Source: Synechococcus sp. CC9605 (GTDB taxonomy: Bacteria; Cyanobacteriota; Cyanobacteriia; PCC-6307; Cyanobiaceae). Taken from it: a stretch of DNA of 64,000 nucleotides. Position numbers and translations under genes: made by a program. The stretch covers positions 1,240,001 to 1,304,000 of the forward strand of contig NC_007516.1 in the NCBI RefSeq assembly GCF_000012625.1, read 5' to 3'. This document shows positions 45,681 through 53,374 of the stretch, piece after piece (the stretch's first letter is position 1; the number at the start of each line of letters is the position of its first letter). The notes beneath the pieces are model-generated. The model was not told where the DNA came from. It did not search any database and saw only the letters and a program-made list of their open reading frames with translations.

Positions 45681-46773
45681 GCTCGAACCGCGCCTTGGTG
45701 CGCTGCTCCAGGGATTCACTGGCGAGATTGAGCATCGAGTCAAGGGACGTGCTGCTGAGGAAGACCTGCACCTTCTGCTGCGCCTCATCACGGAGGCAGC
45801 GGTCAGGACGCTGGCATTGATCAGCGCAATCCTTCGAGCAATCGAAATCGGCTGCAGCCGTCGCCGCAGGTGGAGCGGCAGGGGCTTCGCTGGTCGACGC
45901 CATCGCGGAACCAGCCGGCACCATATCAGGCGTCAGCACCCCGTCAAACACCGCTTCGGCGGGTCCCGTCATCAGCACGGAACCAGTGCGATCGCGCCAC
46001 TCAATCATCAGCGGACCGCCGGGCAGCACCACCTCGGCGCAGTCATCGGCGAGGCCCAGCAACACCGCCGCCACCAGCGTGGCGCAGGCACCGGTGCCGC
46101 AGGCCAGGGTCGGGCCTGCACCCCGTTCCCAGACCCGGATCTCCAAACGTTCACGGTTGTGCACCTGGAGGAAATGAACATTGGTCTTGGCCGGGAAGGC
46201 CGGATGCACCTCCAGCGCAGCCCCCCAGGCATCAAAGGGAATGCTGGCCAAGTCGTCGACAGGCACCACCACATGGGGATTGCCCATGCCAACGGCCGCC
46301 ACCTTCAGCTGTTCTCCCTCCAGCAGCAGCACCCCCTGAGGAAGTCCGTCTTCAGGCATCAGGGTTGTGGGGATGCCTTCGGAGCTGAGGAAGGGCGGCC
46401 CCATGTCCACCCGCAACTGGCCATCGGCCATCAGTTCAGGGCGAATCATTCCCGCCAGGGTTTCGATGTCCCAGCGGCGGCCGGGAGCATCACCGTCGGT
46501 GTCGGCCAGGTAGCGGGCCAGGCAGCGAATGCCGTTGCCACACATTTCGGCCTCACTGCCATCGACATTGAGAATCCGCATCCGCAGTTCTCCATCCGCC
46601 TGAGCAGGCAGCGCCAGGATCAAGCCATCGCCACCCACACCGAAGCGCCGATCACAGATGCGGCGCACCCAGGCGGGATCGGGATTGCTGATTGCATCGG
46701 GCAGTTGTCCCTGCCGGCCTTCAACGATCAGGAAGTCATTGCCAAGTCCCTGATATTTGCTGAACTGCAACAT
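45667..46773 (-). CDS. dapF: Diaminopimelate epimerase with extra C-terminal Cys-rich domain
   Basis: Converts LL- to meso-diaminopimelate for lysine and peptidoglycan. It starts MLQFSKYQGLGNDF and has both catalytic Cys regions: AEMCGNGIRC near residue 78 and LACGTGACAT near residue 225. The normal enzyme ends near residue 285. Here about 80 more residues follow: an Ala/Pro linker, a Cys cluster (C312, C316, C320, C326) and a helical tail. The start codon lies inside the 18-bp repeat that marks the left end of the integrated element, so its upstream DNA is element DNA. Confidence 0.94.
   Translation of the reverse strand: MLQFSKYQGLGNDFLIVEGRQGQLPDAISNPDPAWVRRICDRRFGVGGDGLILALPAQADGELRMRILNVDGSEAEMCGNGIRCLARYLADTDGDAPGRRWDIETLAGMIRPELMADGQLRVDMGPPFLSSEGIPTTLMPEDGLPQGVLLLEGEQLKVAAVGMGNPHVVVPVDDLASIPFDAWGAALEVHPAFPAKTNVHFLQVHNRERLEIRVWERGAGPTLACGTGACATLVAAVLLGLADDCAEVVLPGGPLMIEWRDRTGSVLMTGPAEAVFDGVLTPDMVPAGSAMASTSEAPAAPPAATAAADFDCSKDCADQCQRPDRCLRDEAQQKVQVFLSSTSLDSMLNLASESLEQRTKARFERGTP
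46756..46773. repeat. Left attachment-site repeat, overlapping the dapF start
   Basis: The plus strand reads TTTGCTGAACTGCAACAT. On the minus strand it is the dapF start codon and codons 2-6. The matching copy is at 54642-54659 and differs only at one position (A to G), a silent third position in codon 2. Direct repeats of this size at both ends of an integrase-bearing insertion are the classic attL/attR pattern. Confidence 0.82.
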
Positions 46774-47190
46774 ATCTTTACGATCCAGTGCTGACGGGCC
46801 TTCTCAGCATTCTGTCATCTCGGAATATGCACCGGGCTACCCACTGGAAAGACAGGGCTGATGAGGGCTCACTGACCCGAGCTGTCGCTTCTTCTGTCAG
46901 TCGCCAGCCTGAGCAAGTCGATAAACACGAGCCCCTTTATTCAGAGCTGGGGGGCTCTTTTTTTTTGGGCGAACGAAACCCCACCGGCAAGTGGGCCGAG
47001 CGATGGTGGTTCCGCTGCTCCGGATCAACTGCAAATCAACTGGAGCTTTTCTGTCGTAACCCTGCTTCGACAGGGCGTGACGCATCACCTGACACCTATT
47101 GAGAGAGGGATGTCCTGAATCGATGAAACAGAGATGCACAGCTGCTGCACGCATTTACCTTCCGGTTTCAATCTGATACTCATCTTCGGC
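46774..47190. other. Left end of the element, no clear gene, possible small RNA
   Basis: The first bases inside the element carry CGTAAAGAT (minus strand, 46774-46782) and GAATATGCACCGGG (46823-46836), both also found near the right end. A strong plus-strand terminator lies at 46929-46966 with no convincing frame before it, so a short RNA starting near the left end is possible. A 104-codon frame across this terminator is not credible. Confidence 0.5.
46929..46966 (+). terminator. Strong Rho-independent terminator near the left element end
   Basis: The stem is gagcccc (46929-46935) with ggggctc (46951-46957) and is followed by nine T. It would stop plus-strand transcription entering the element from the left, or end a small RNA. 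It does not serve dapF, which runs the other way. Confidence 0.82.
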
Positions 47191-47397
47191 ATGTACTTCA
47201 TCGAACGCCGAGGGGCCGACCGTCAATGGATCAGGGAACTGAACTTCAAAAATGAATTCAAGGCAGTGATCGGTGCTCGACGCAAGGCAATTTCAACCTT
47301 GGTTACCTATCGGGTCGTCCATGCGCTCTGGCCTAACCAAGTGGTCTGCTACGTGGATGGACCCGAGCTGGCCAAAGAGGTGGAAACAAAGGGGTGA
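47191..47397 (+). CDS. Hypothetical protein, 68 aa, element-borne
   Basis: From ATG 47191 the frame reads MYFIERRGADRQWIRELNFK and ends AKEVETKG; an upstream ATG would add 19 doubtful residues. No known domain is seen. The composition is plausible for a small soluble protein, but there is no strong ribosome binding site. It may be a chance frame. Confidence 0.35.
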   Translation: MYFIERRGADRQWIRELNFKNEFKAVIGARRKAISTLVTYRVVHALWPNQVVCYVDGPELAKEVETKG

Positions 47398-48402
47398 CCG
47401 CTCTGCAAAGCACACCCACCTAGAACCGAACTCATCTCGATGAGCTCAGGCTGAGGTGATGGGGCAAATTGATCCGATTTGCAGGATCGGCACACCGAGC
47501 TGAGTGAGGTGAGGCCTTCATCCGAACGACTGGTGACGCTTTGCCTCTCTTCTTTCTCTCACCACCGCAGGTTTCAACGGGCAAGCCAATGCACGAAACG
47601 GTATGTGTTGTCCATCAAGAATGAGTTCGCCGAGTGATTGAGCGTGGTGAAGGTGAATCTCCATCAGATCTCCTACCAACCTCCTCGGTGTAACCAGACC
47701 TCATTGCGGGTCAAGTGTCATCGGCTGCCATTTCGGCATTGCTTCTGGTTTGCCTCGTGCACCGTGGTGAGTGAGGTGAGGTGTCGTGCGGACCGTGGCG
47801 TGAAAAGTCGTCGGCACCGTGTGGTGAAGATTTGGGGGTGAGCCTGGGTGCGTCCTTGGGATCGCAAGGTGCCTCTTCCTTCCCTTTCTTCCTCAAGACG
47901 ACAACAGCGCCGGTCAGATCGTGGAAAACCTGAAGGTCTCCAACCTACCTGCGCCAGTGCATAGATACTTCTGTTTGTTCAGAACTGGATCAATTGATAT
48001 GCATCAGAAAGTCAGTCACTGCAATGTTCATCCATTCACAGCTGCCTGAAGTGCCAGTCCATTCTCAACAAGCCAGCTGAATCCACACCTGGTGGACCAC
48101 GGAAAAAAGAAAAGACAACCAGTGGCAGGTCTGAGTTCTGAAATTCAGAGGGGTGCATGGGGGTGGTTTTCATCCCTGACCTCTCGATAGAACACCATAT
48201 AAATTTTTATCATTTATTACCGAGCAGAAAAGGTCCCATACTTCGATCAATACTACTCAACGAAATTCATCCAACCCATGGTCAAGGTCGAGAAACCGCT
48301 GCGCCTCTCAGTTGAAGAGAATGAAGTCGGATAACTCAATGAGCCAATCGCTTTCCTTGAGGATATAGCGAACACTGCCAACCACTATCTATATTCAAAG
48401 TT
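47398..48402. other. Non-coding stretch of about 1 kb inside the element
   Basis: No supported gene. The segment gtgaggtgagg-type purine runs appear twice (around 47502-47513 and 47768-47779). An 18-codon frame (MVKVEKPLRLSVEENEVG, 48278-48334) could be a decayed remnant. A+T content rises clearly from about 48180 onward. Confidence 0.4.
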
Positions 48403-48828
48403 TTACTTGAACTCAAGTGTCTGGCACCTGGCAAATATGACACCAGACTCATGCTCCAAATGACCAGCTATCCGCACATCTTGATACTTGATATCATCAC
48501 CCAGCTCAGGTTTATTCCTAGACCTAGCAATGTATGGCTGGAACTTCGATGAGATGAACAGCTCACCCTTTCGGTTATAGACCTCAGACCTAGTTTCAAT
48601 CGGTTCACCATAGTCTGAATACTGTTGAGGTATCTCATCCATTGCCCAATCAATCAGCCGGTCAAGATCCATTCGGTTGCCGCCGATATCGATACTGCAG
48701 TGATGCAGAGGGACAAGAAAATCATGACGCTTCTGAGGCTCCCAAAGGTGAGAGCCATCCATCATCATGCAGCCATAGTCAAAGTCAAAAAAGTAATGTT
48801 CGGTTCGGAGCTGATAATTGTTATACAC
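48403..48828 (-). CDS. Hypothetical protein, 141 aa, element-borne
   Basis: Not recognised. It is soluble, with aromatic and His-rich segments (EHYFFDFDYGCMMMDGSHLW, PLHHCSIDIGG) and a basic middle (FQPYIARSRNKPELG). The GTG start at 48828 gives the longest frame; a run of three ATG at about codon 21 is another option. The frame is long for this A+T-rich region, which supports it being real or recently so. Confidence 0.45.
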   Translation of the reverse strand: MYNNYQLRTEHYFFDFDYGCMMMDGSHLWEPQKRHDFLVPLHHCSIDIGGNRMDLDRLIDWAMDEIPQQYSDYGEPIETRSEVYNRKGELFISSKFQPYIARSRNKPELGDDIKYQDVRIAGHLEHESGVIFARCQTLEFK

Positions 48829-48919
48829 AACATAAAGTGTGGGAAATTTTTTTCAACACTGGACTTAATGCTGTCATCGCGACAGGTGCCAGTAGCTGTT
48901 CAAATCCCCCCTTGTCGAG

Positions 48920-49120
48920 TCACACAATATTGCCGAGGTAGGCAGATCTAATCAGTTCCCTGATCACTCGTACCTTCGGACACTTGTAGTGCTTACCCAA
49001 CTCAGTCAGCATCTTATGCTCTTCATCAGACAGTGTGATCTTAGTTTTAACTTGCTTAGGCTTGATGTTGTTCTTGTCTAGTTTAATGCCAGGAATTATT
49101 TGAGTTTCTTCGTTAAAGGT
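48920..49120 (-). pseudogene. Ribbon-helix-helix-like frame without an ATG start
   Basis: The minus strand is open for 67 codons between a TAA at 49121-49123 and a TGA at 48920-48922. The reading includes KTKITLSDEEHKMLTELG and then VRVIRELIRSAYLG. This is the beta-strand, helix, helix pattern of CopG/Arc-type DNA-binding proteins. The only ATG (49010-49012) comes after the strand, so the full domain needs a rare start such as ATT, or the gene has lost its 5' end. Candidate element regulator or its remnant. Confidence 0.5.
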
Positions 49121-49440
49121 TTAAACAAAGCCGAAGGAAGTTACATAGTATTTAGTAAGTATCAGAGCTCCGGCTCTGCGAGCCTTCACTAATGATCAAA
49201 CTAAATAGGATGTAAGACCTTGAAGAACTACGATTCTGTCTTTCTATTGGGTATTAATGAGTATCAGGAACTCCGGCTCTGTCGAGCCTCCGTTCACTGA
49301 TTAAACTTAATAGACAATCACCTCTTGTCTTTCTTTAGAAGGTTTAAACAGAGTCGGTAGTCCTGTTGAGAATTAAGTGAGTATGGCTCCCTTCGTTCGC
49401 CCTATCAAACTTAATAAGCAACTAGTTCTTGGTGTCTTTT
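49121..49440. repeat. Three imperfect tandem repeats, about 100-120 bp each
   Basis: A motif gtatcag..ctccggctctg.cgagcc, followed by a tcaaac/ttaaac t(a/t)aata stretch, occurs at 49159 and 49261. A degenerate third copy (gtatggctcccttcgttcgcc) starts at 49381. Spacings are 102 and 120 bp. Each unit also has a ttaagtgag/tattaatga-like lead-in and a cttgtctttct segment. The repeats are non-coding and lie next to the ribbon-helix-helix-like frame. Confidence 0.65.
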
Positions 49441-49769
49441 TTAGCCCTTCTTCTCGACACTGTCGTGCCATCTGACTAAAGAACATGTTTGTCTTCCCCA
49501 ATAAAAGCAGCCCTTTGGATTTTATCTCCCTCTTATGTCGGCCCTTTGGATTGAGTTTTGTCCCTCTTAAGCTGGTGGGATCAAACCTTTTCCCCCCGGA
49601 TACTTAGGCCTTTGGATTATCCCCCCCTTCTAAGTGGGGTATCGGCCACTCATCGTGAATTAGTGGGACCAAAGTTCTGTCCCTCTCTACCCGACGTAGA
49701 AAAGCCAGTCAGATGCAGAGCCAATTACATACGTATAATATACAAGTGCCCGATGATCGGTCACCCCCC
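49441..49769. repeat. Three copies of a CCTTTGGATT motif with CCCTCTTA companions
   Basis: GCCCTTTGGATT occurs at 49510-49521 and 49541-49552, and GGCCTTTGGATT at 49607-49618. Each is followed by a pyrimidine-rich CCCTCTTA-like motif, and GTGGGA(T/C)C(A)AA follows the later copies. The interval carries no supported gene. It lies directly downstream of the winged-helix gene's 3' end. Confidence 0.6.
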
Positions 49770-50195
49770 TCACAAGTGCCATAGACACTGGGCTTCGTAG
49801 TAGCTGGAGGTGTCTGGTCTCTTCGCTTTGATCCTCATCTGTTTCAGCCGGTAGCTGGGTGGACCCATCACGTCGATGGAATACCTCACCGCTTCGAGAA
49901 TCTTGGGGTGGGTGACACGCCACACGGTGTTGTTCGATCCACCGGGGTTGGGCTCCTCATGTTCGATCTGCAGGAAGCCACCATCCAACAGCTTGTTCAA
50001 AGCTCGGGCCACGGTGTCTCGCTTCAGCCCTGTCTCGATTGATAGGCCCTTGATGGTGTAGCTCGTAGTGCCCCCACGATCGCCTCTGTTGTCGTTCCCG
50101 GCTGCTTCCCACATCACTGCATAGACACGCAGCGCAGAGCTACCTAGGAGAGCCACTGCCTTTAACATCGGCATGGCATTGTCAATCCTTACCAC
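49770..50195 (-). CDS. Winged-helix DNA-binding protein, element-borne
   Basis: Predicted helix-turn-helix protein of 141 residues. The core TIKGLSIETGLKRDTVARALNKLLDGGFLQIEHEE (about residues 47-81) has the helix-turn-helix and wing arrangement seen in MarR-like and replication-initiator proteins. The N-terminal helix AMPMLKAVALLGSSALRVYAVMW fits that fold. The GTG start is at 50195; the ATG at codon 8 is an alternative. With the repeats next to it, it is a candidate regulator or replication protein of the element; the latter is speculative. Confidence 0.62.
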   Translation of the reverse strand: MVRIDNAMPMLKAVALLGSSALRVYAVMWEAAGNDNRGDRGGTTSYTIKGLSIETGLKRDTVARALNKLLDGGFLQIEHEEPNPGGSNNTVWRVTHPKILEAVRYSIDVMGPPSYRLKQMRIKAKRPDTSSYYEAQCLWHL

Positions 50196-51213
50196 CGCTT
50201 AATTGAGGTTCTAATTTAATAATCAGGGGTAGACAACAACCATGACTGCAGGGCGAAGAATCGTCCTGAAGGCGCCTCGGCCCTGTCTTCTATAATAATC
50301 CACTTAATGTTATTTTGAAGCCCCTTCTAGCGTCTTCTGGAGGGGTCTCAGAGCATTTCTGTATAGCCGAAACACTCCTCATATCAAGTGTCATCGAAAA
50401 GGGTTGGTGAAAATTCGATTTCCGCTCTTTCGGACTCACCATATGGCTTGAACCTGTTGTGAGTCATGCACTACGACTTACGCAATGTGCAACGGGTTGA
50501 CTACACAAAAGCCTTTTGTCCACAAAAAACCAACAGATCCAATAGGACCTAGAAGCTGATATCAAACCGAACATTCTCAGAAAAAATGCAAACTATCGCT
50601 GCGGGGCTCCAGAGGCGGGATCAGCCAGCGGGTTAAACCTGGTCATGAACCACGCGCCTGCCGATCACAACCTGGTCACATGGGTGCATCAACTTGAGGT
50701 CGGCGAGAAGAGCTGCACCCCTGGGACTGAAACCACCAGGGGTCTTTCTTGCCGTAGCGGAGGGGAGGCTTACGGCTGCCTCCTTCTCCCTAACCACTGA
50801 TCAGCGGTTCCAGATCGCCTTACTTACTGACAGACCCCTCCGTCGGTAGGTCAACAACCGAAGCAAGGACTTGGGGCCACGGAACTGCGAGGAGGAACTA
50901 GTCCTCCCCAAGCGATGCAGTATCCGCTTAAACACGTTCGGCGCGTTACAAACCTCTTACGCAAATGCACCAAATGTCTTCAGATTTTTGATAAGCGCAG
51001 AAAGCAACCCCTGACATCGCTCATGCCAAGGGTGCCTTGACTGCCAGCTGACGGGTCGCTCTCCCGTGCTGCCAAGACAGTGACAAGTGGCACCGCCTGG
51101 ACACCAAATATGGGGGCAGTTGGGAGGATCTGCAGCGATTTCTCCGGCAAATATCAGTTCCCTGAAAAACGCCTAAGAGAATTCTCATTTGTATTGCTTG
51201 CTACTGCAAGTGA
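50196..51213. other. Gene-free kilobase with a cluster of hairpins
   Basis: No supported gene. Three stem-loops lie close together: cccctgg/ccagggg (50718-50724 and 50736-50742, then tctttctt), ggaggc/gcctcc (50764-50769 and 50778-50783), and ggagga/tcctcc (50891-50896 and 50902-50907). The first looks like a weak terminator. A structured RNA is possible. Confidence 0.45.
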
Positions 51214-51471
51214 TTGCTCGTCTTTTCACTCCTAGAACGCCTAGATCGCACTGACTGGGTTCGACTGATACTGAGAGGCATGGCAGAAAGGCAGTTCCGA
51301 GTCGAAGAACTCAACCCTTTCCTGGAGTGGCACCTTCATACATCAGCAGCGTCATTGGAGGTCGCCTCAGCAGAAGCGACGAGGATTGCCAAGGTGATCG
51401 GCAGTAAAACCAGGGTGCTCAGCCCAGATGGAGCAGTCCTATTTGAGGTGGATGTCACAACGGAAGACTGA
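51214..51471 (+). CDS. Hypothetical protein, up to 85 aa, element-borne
   Basis: The frame from TTG 51214 reads LLVFSLLERLDRTDWVRLIL; ATG 51280 would give MAERQFRVEELNPFLEWHLH. The C-terminal half (ATRIAKVIGSKTRVLSPDGAVLFEVDVTTED) looks like a small alpha/beta domain. No family is recognised and the start is unclear. Confidence 0.42.
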   Translation: MLVFSLLERLDRTDWVRLILRGMAERQFRVEELNPFLEWHLHTSAASLEVASAEATRIAKVIGSKTRVLSPDGAVLFEVDVTTED

Positions 51472-51519
51472 ACCCGTTGCCGATCCCCTCTGACATGGAG
51501 TAGTTCAGAAGTACTGCAA

Positions 51520-51753
51520 GTGAGCTTGATGGAGGAGTGGGGTTTTGTCGACGATCGGAAGTTTGAGTCCTTTAGGGGCCACAAGAGCTGTTCAACCTGC
51601 GGCCATTTCGGATTCGCCGTCTTGGGCCAATGCCAAGTGCTGGGTTGCTGCCACCTCAGACAAGCCCTGCTCACGCCTGGCTCCCATCCACTCAAGAGCT
51701 GCAAACATCGGAGCTACTGCTCAGCAGTGGATCCGTACAGCGAGGGCACCTGA
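51520..51753 (+). CDS. Small Cys-rich protein, 77 aa, element-borne
   Basis: The seven-cysteine core KSCSTCGHFGFAVLGQCQVL then GCCHLRQ, LKSCKHR and YCSAV gives a CxxC...C...CC...C...C pattern, suggestive of a zinc-binding or small redox fold. The GTG start is at 51520; ATG 51529 is an alternative. A truncated second copy of its C-terminal third lies about 1.1 kb downstream (52871-52936), which supports that this is a real gene. Function unknown. Confidence 0.55.
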   Translation: MSLMEEWGFVDDRKFESFRGHKSCSTCGHFGFAVLGQCQVLGCCHLRQALLTPGSHPLKSCKHRSYCSAVDPYSEGT

Positions 51754-51881
51754 ATTGACTCTCACCACAGAAATTAAGTTGTGTAAAAAGTGTATCGATA
51801 TCTGTAGGTAGTTGAACTCAAGTACATGAAGTTTCCGTTACATCTAGTGAGAGACTGGGTTCTGTATCAAGAGGCGCCTAT

Positions 51882-52040
51882 TTGGAATTACAGAATCCCT
51901 TAATATTCTTCGCATCGCTGATCATGGGCTCTGCCCTGCTTCCAATGGCTTCGTCCAAGAAGGAACTCGCACTGCTGGGTGGCACTTTCATCTTTGGCTT
52001 GAGTGCTCTTGAGATGGTTCTGCGAATTGGTGGATATTGA
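51882..52040 (+). CDS. Two-helix membrane peptide, 52 aa, TTG start
   Basis: Two hydrophobic segments (PLIFFASLIMGSALLPMA and LALLGGTFIFGLSALEMVL) are joined by a charged SSKKE turn, as in a helical hairpin membrane peptide. The purine run AAGAGG seven bases before TTG 51882 supports that start; ATG 51924 would remove most of the first helix. A palindrome agaggac-t-gtcctct (52043-52057) follows the stop. Confidence 0.45.
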   Translation: MELQNPLIFFASLIMGSALLPMASSKKELALLGGTFIFGLSALEMVLRIGGY

Positions 52041-52251
52041 GTAGAGGACTGTCCTCTGCCTTTAAGCGATAACCGGGCATCAAACCAAGGTGGTGGCTTC
52101 TGAAGAAGCTTGTATGGAAGAGGTTTGACTTAGGTCACCCTGATGGGGGAGAAGACCCGCTGAATAAATCCCTCGGCTAGGGGAGTTGATTCCCAGCTGG
52201 ATCGGAGATGGTGTGTTCACGGGCGAGAGCCTCGCAACACAAAGGAATCAA

Positions 52252-52695
52252 ATGAAACTCTTCAAGACAATCGCTGTTGCTATGGCAGCAATAGGCATCG
52301 GAGCAGTAGTCGCTGGCTGTGGTCCTTCCAAGCCCAGACAGGCTGACCTACCAAAGCAAGCAGATAAGTGGGTTAGCAAGGTGAAAGTTGATCCAGAGAG
52401 CAAAGTTACATACATAGGAAAAACAAGAAATTTTCTAATTACTGATGCAAGCCAGGTCAAGGAGCTGAATGACAGTCGACCCATAAAAATTGGCGACACC
52501 ATTAATGGAATAAAAATTGGAGCGATTAAGTGCAGCTTCCATTGGAATGACTCAAGCTATGGCAACAGCCAATTTATGTGGCGAGGCAAATGTGGATGCA
52601 TGGCTGGAAGAAACAAATATCAAATAAATAATGCTGTAAACAATGATGGCAAAAAGAATTTTGACTATATAAACGTAGCTCCGGTCTCTCTTTAG
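52252..52695 (+). CDS. Predicted lipoprotein, 147 aa, element-borne
   Basis: A signal peptide with lipobox (MKLFKTIAVAMAAIGIGAVV then AGC) predicts lipid attachment to Cys near residue 23. The mature part has a beta-rich region and a Cys-containing end (IKCSFHWN and GKCGCMAGRNKY). AAAGGA lies nine bases before this ATG, which decides the start against an in-frame upstream ATG at 52186. No family recognised. A terminator follows about 125 bp downstream. Confidence 0.68.
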   Translation: MKLFKTIAVAMAAIGIGAVVAGCGPSKPRQADLPKQADKWVSKVKVDPESKVTYIGKTRNFLITDASQVKELNDSRPIKIGDTINGIKIGAIKCSFHWNDSSYGNSQFMWRGKCGCMAGRNKYQINNAVNNDGKKNFDYINVAPVSL

Positions 52696-52820
52696 TTGAA
52701 TATTGTCGGGAAGCCTGATACCATTGCACAGTCGCTGAAAGCCATACAAGACCCGCAAGGGAAAAGCTGGGGGCGTTGATATTGTCGCTATCCATCTGCC
52801 GATAAAACCTCACACACTCG

Positions 52821-52846
52821 ACCCCGTCAGCAATGGCGGGGTTTTT
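52821..52846 (+). terminator. Rho-independent terminator downstream of the lipoprotein gene
   Basis: The stem is accccg (52821-52826) with cggggt (52837-52842), loop tcagcaatgg, then a run of T. It is placed to end the lipoprotein transcript. Confidence 0.75.
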
Positions 52847-52870
52847 ATCACGTCATAACGACCCTTCACC

Positions 52871-52990
52871 CAGCCACTGAAGAGCTGCAAACACTGGACG
52901 TTTTGTTCAGCAGTCGGTCCCTACAAGCGAGAACGTCTGAAGAGACGTGATCACCAATCAGAATGTGACCAGTACTTTTTATGCATGTAG
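52871..52990 (+). pseudogene. Truncated copy of the Cys-rich protein C-terminus
   Basis: The plus strand reads QPLKSCKHWTFCSAVGPYKRE, which aligns with HPLKSCKHRSYCSAVDPYSEG of the Cys-rich gene at 51520. The frame then continues to a TAG at 52988. The N-terminal CxxC part is absent. This is a partial duplication of about 65 bp, left directly after the terminator, and overlaps the 3' end of the opposite-strand secreted-protein gene. Confidence 0.6.
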
Positions 52991-53307
52991 CAAAAAGATC
53001 CTGCAATAAGCTTCGAAGCTTCGAATCCCCCTTCCAACTCAAAATAAAGAGCAGCAGAGAATATTTCGGTCTTGCAGTTCATGATCATCGCGCTCGGTAT
53101 ATCCAATCCGTTTCGGTCTTTATTTTGTTCTTTGGTTGTAATCGCAAGACCAAATAATGCATTGTCTTCTGATGATCTCGAGTAGGTCATTGACATAAAG
53201 TAAGGCTTTGTAAATTCAAAGTTGCCACTCTTGATATTTGGATCCACCTCGGCTGCGGCAAGTTGGGGGTGCATGGTCATGAGCAATACGACGAGAAGCT
53301 TTTTCAT
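52951..53307 (-). CDS. Small secreted protein, 118 aa, element-borne
   Basis: It begins with a signal peptide (MKKLLVVLLMTMHPQLAAAEV), probably cleaved after AAA. The mature part (FEFTKPYFMSMTYSRSSEDN then MIMNCKTEIFSAALYFELEGG, with a late Cys in GSFCYMHK) looks beta-rich. AAGGATCTAG-like purines precede the ATG. No family recognised. It is followed on its 5' side by the integrase gene, which runs in the same direction. Confidence 0.6.
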   Translation of the reverse strand: MKKLLVVLLMTMHPQLAAAEVDPNIKSGNFEFTKPYFMSMTYSRSSEDNALFGLAITTKEQNKDRNGLDIPSAMIMNCKTEIFSAALYFELEGGFEASKLIAGSFCYMHKKYWSHSDW

Positions 53308-53374
53308 TTGCTAGATCCTTCTCCCTCTTTTGTAGCTAGGCGCGTACAAATGGGACAGTGCTTCCAGCTGACCG

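Noticed and set aside
46788-47102. 104-codon plus-strand frame at the left element end
   Set aside because: It reads through the strong terminator at 46929-46966 (the FF in the frame is the T run) and has no domain or ribosome binding site.
47638-47841. 67-codon plus-strand frame in the element
   Set aside because: Cys/Arg/His-rich composition with no pattern, and it starts at TTG without a ribosome binding site.
49121-49700. CRISPR array
   Set aside because: The repeat units are long, imperfect and spaced by 102 and 120 bp without unique spacers of equal size, and no cas gene is nearby.
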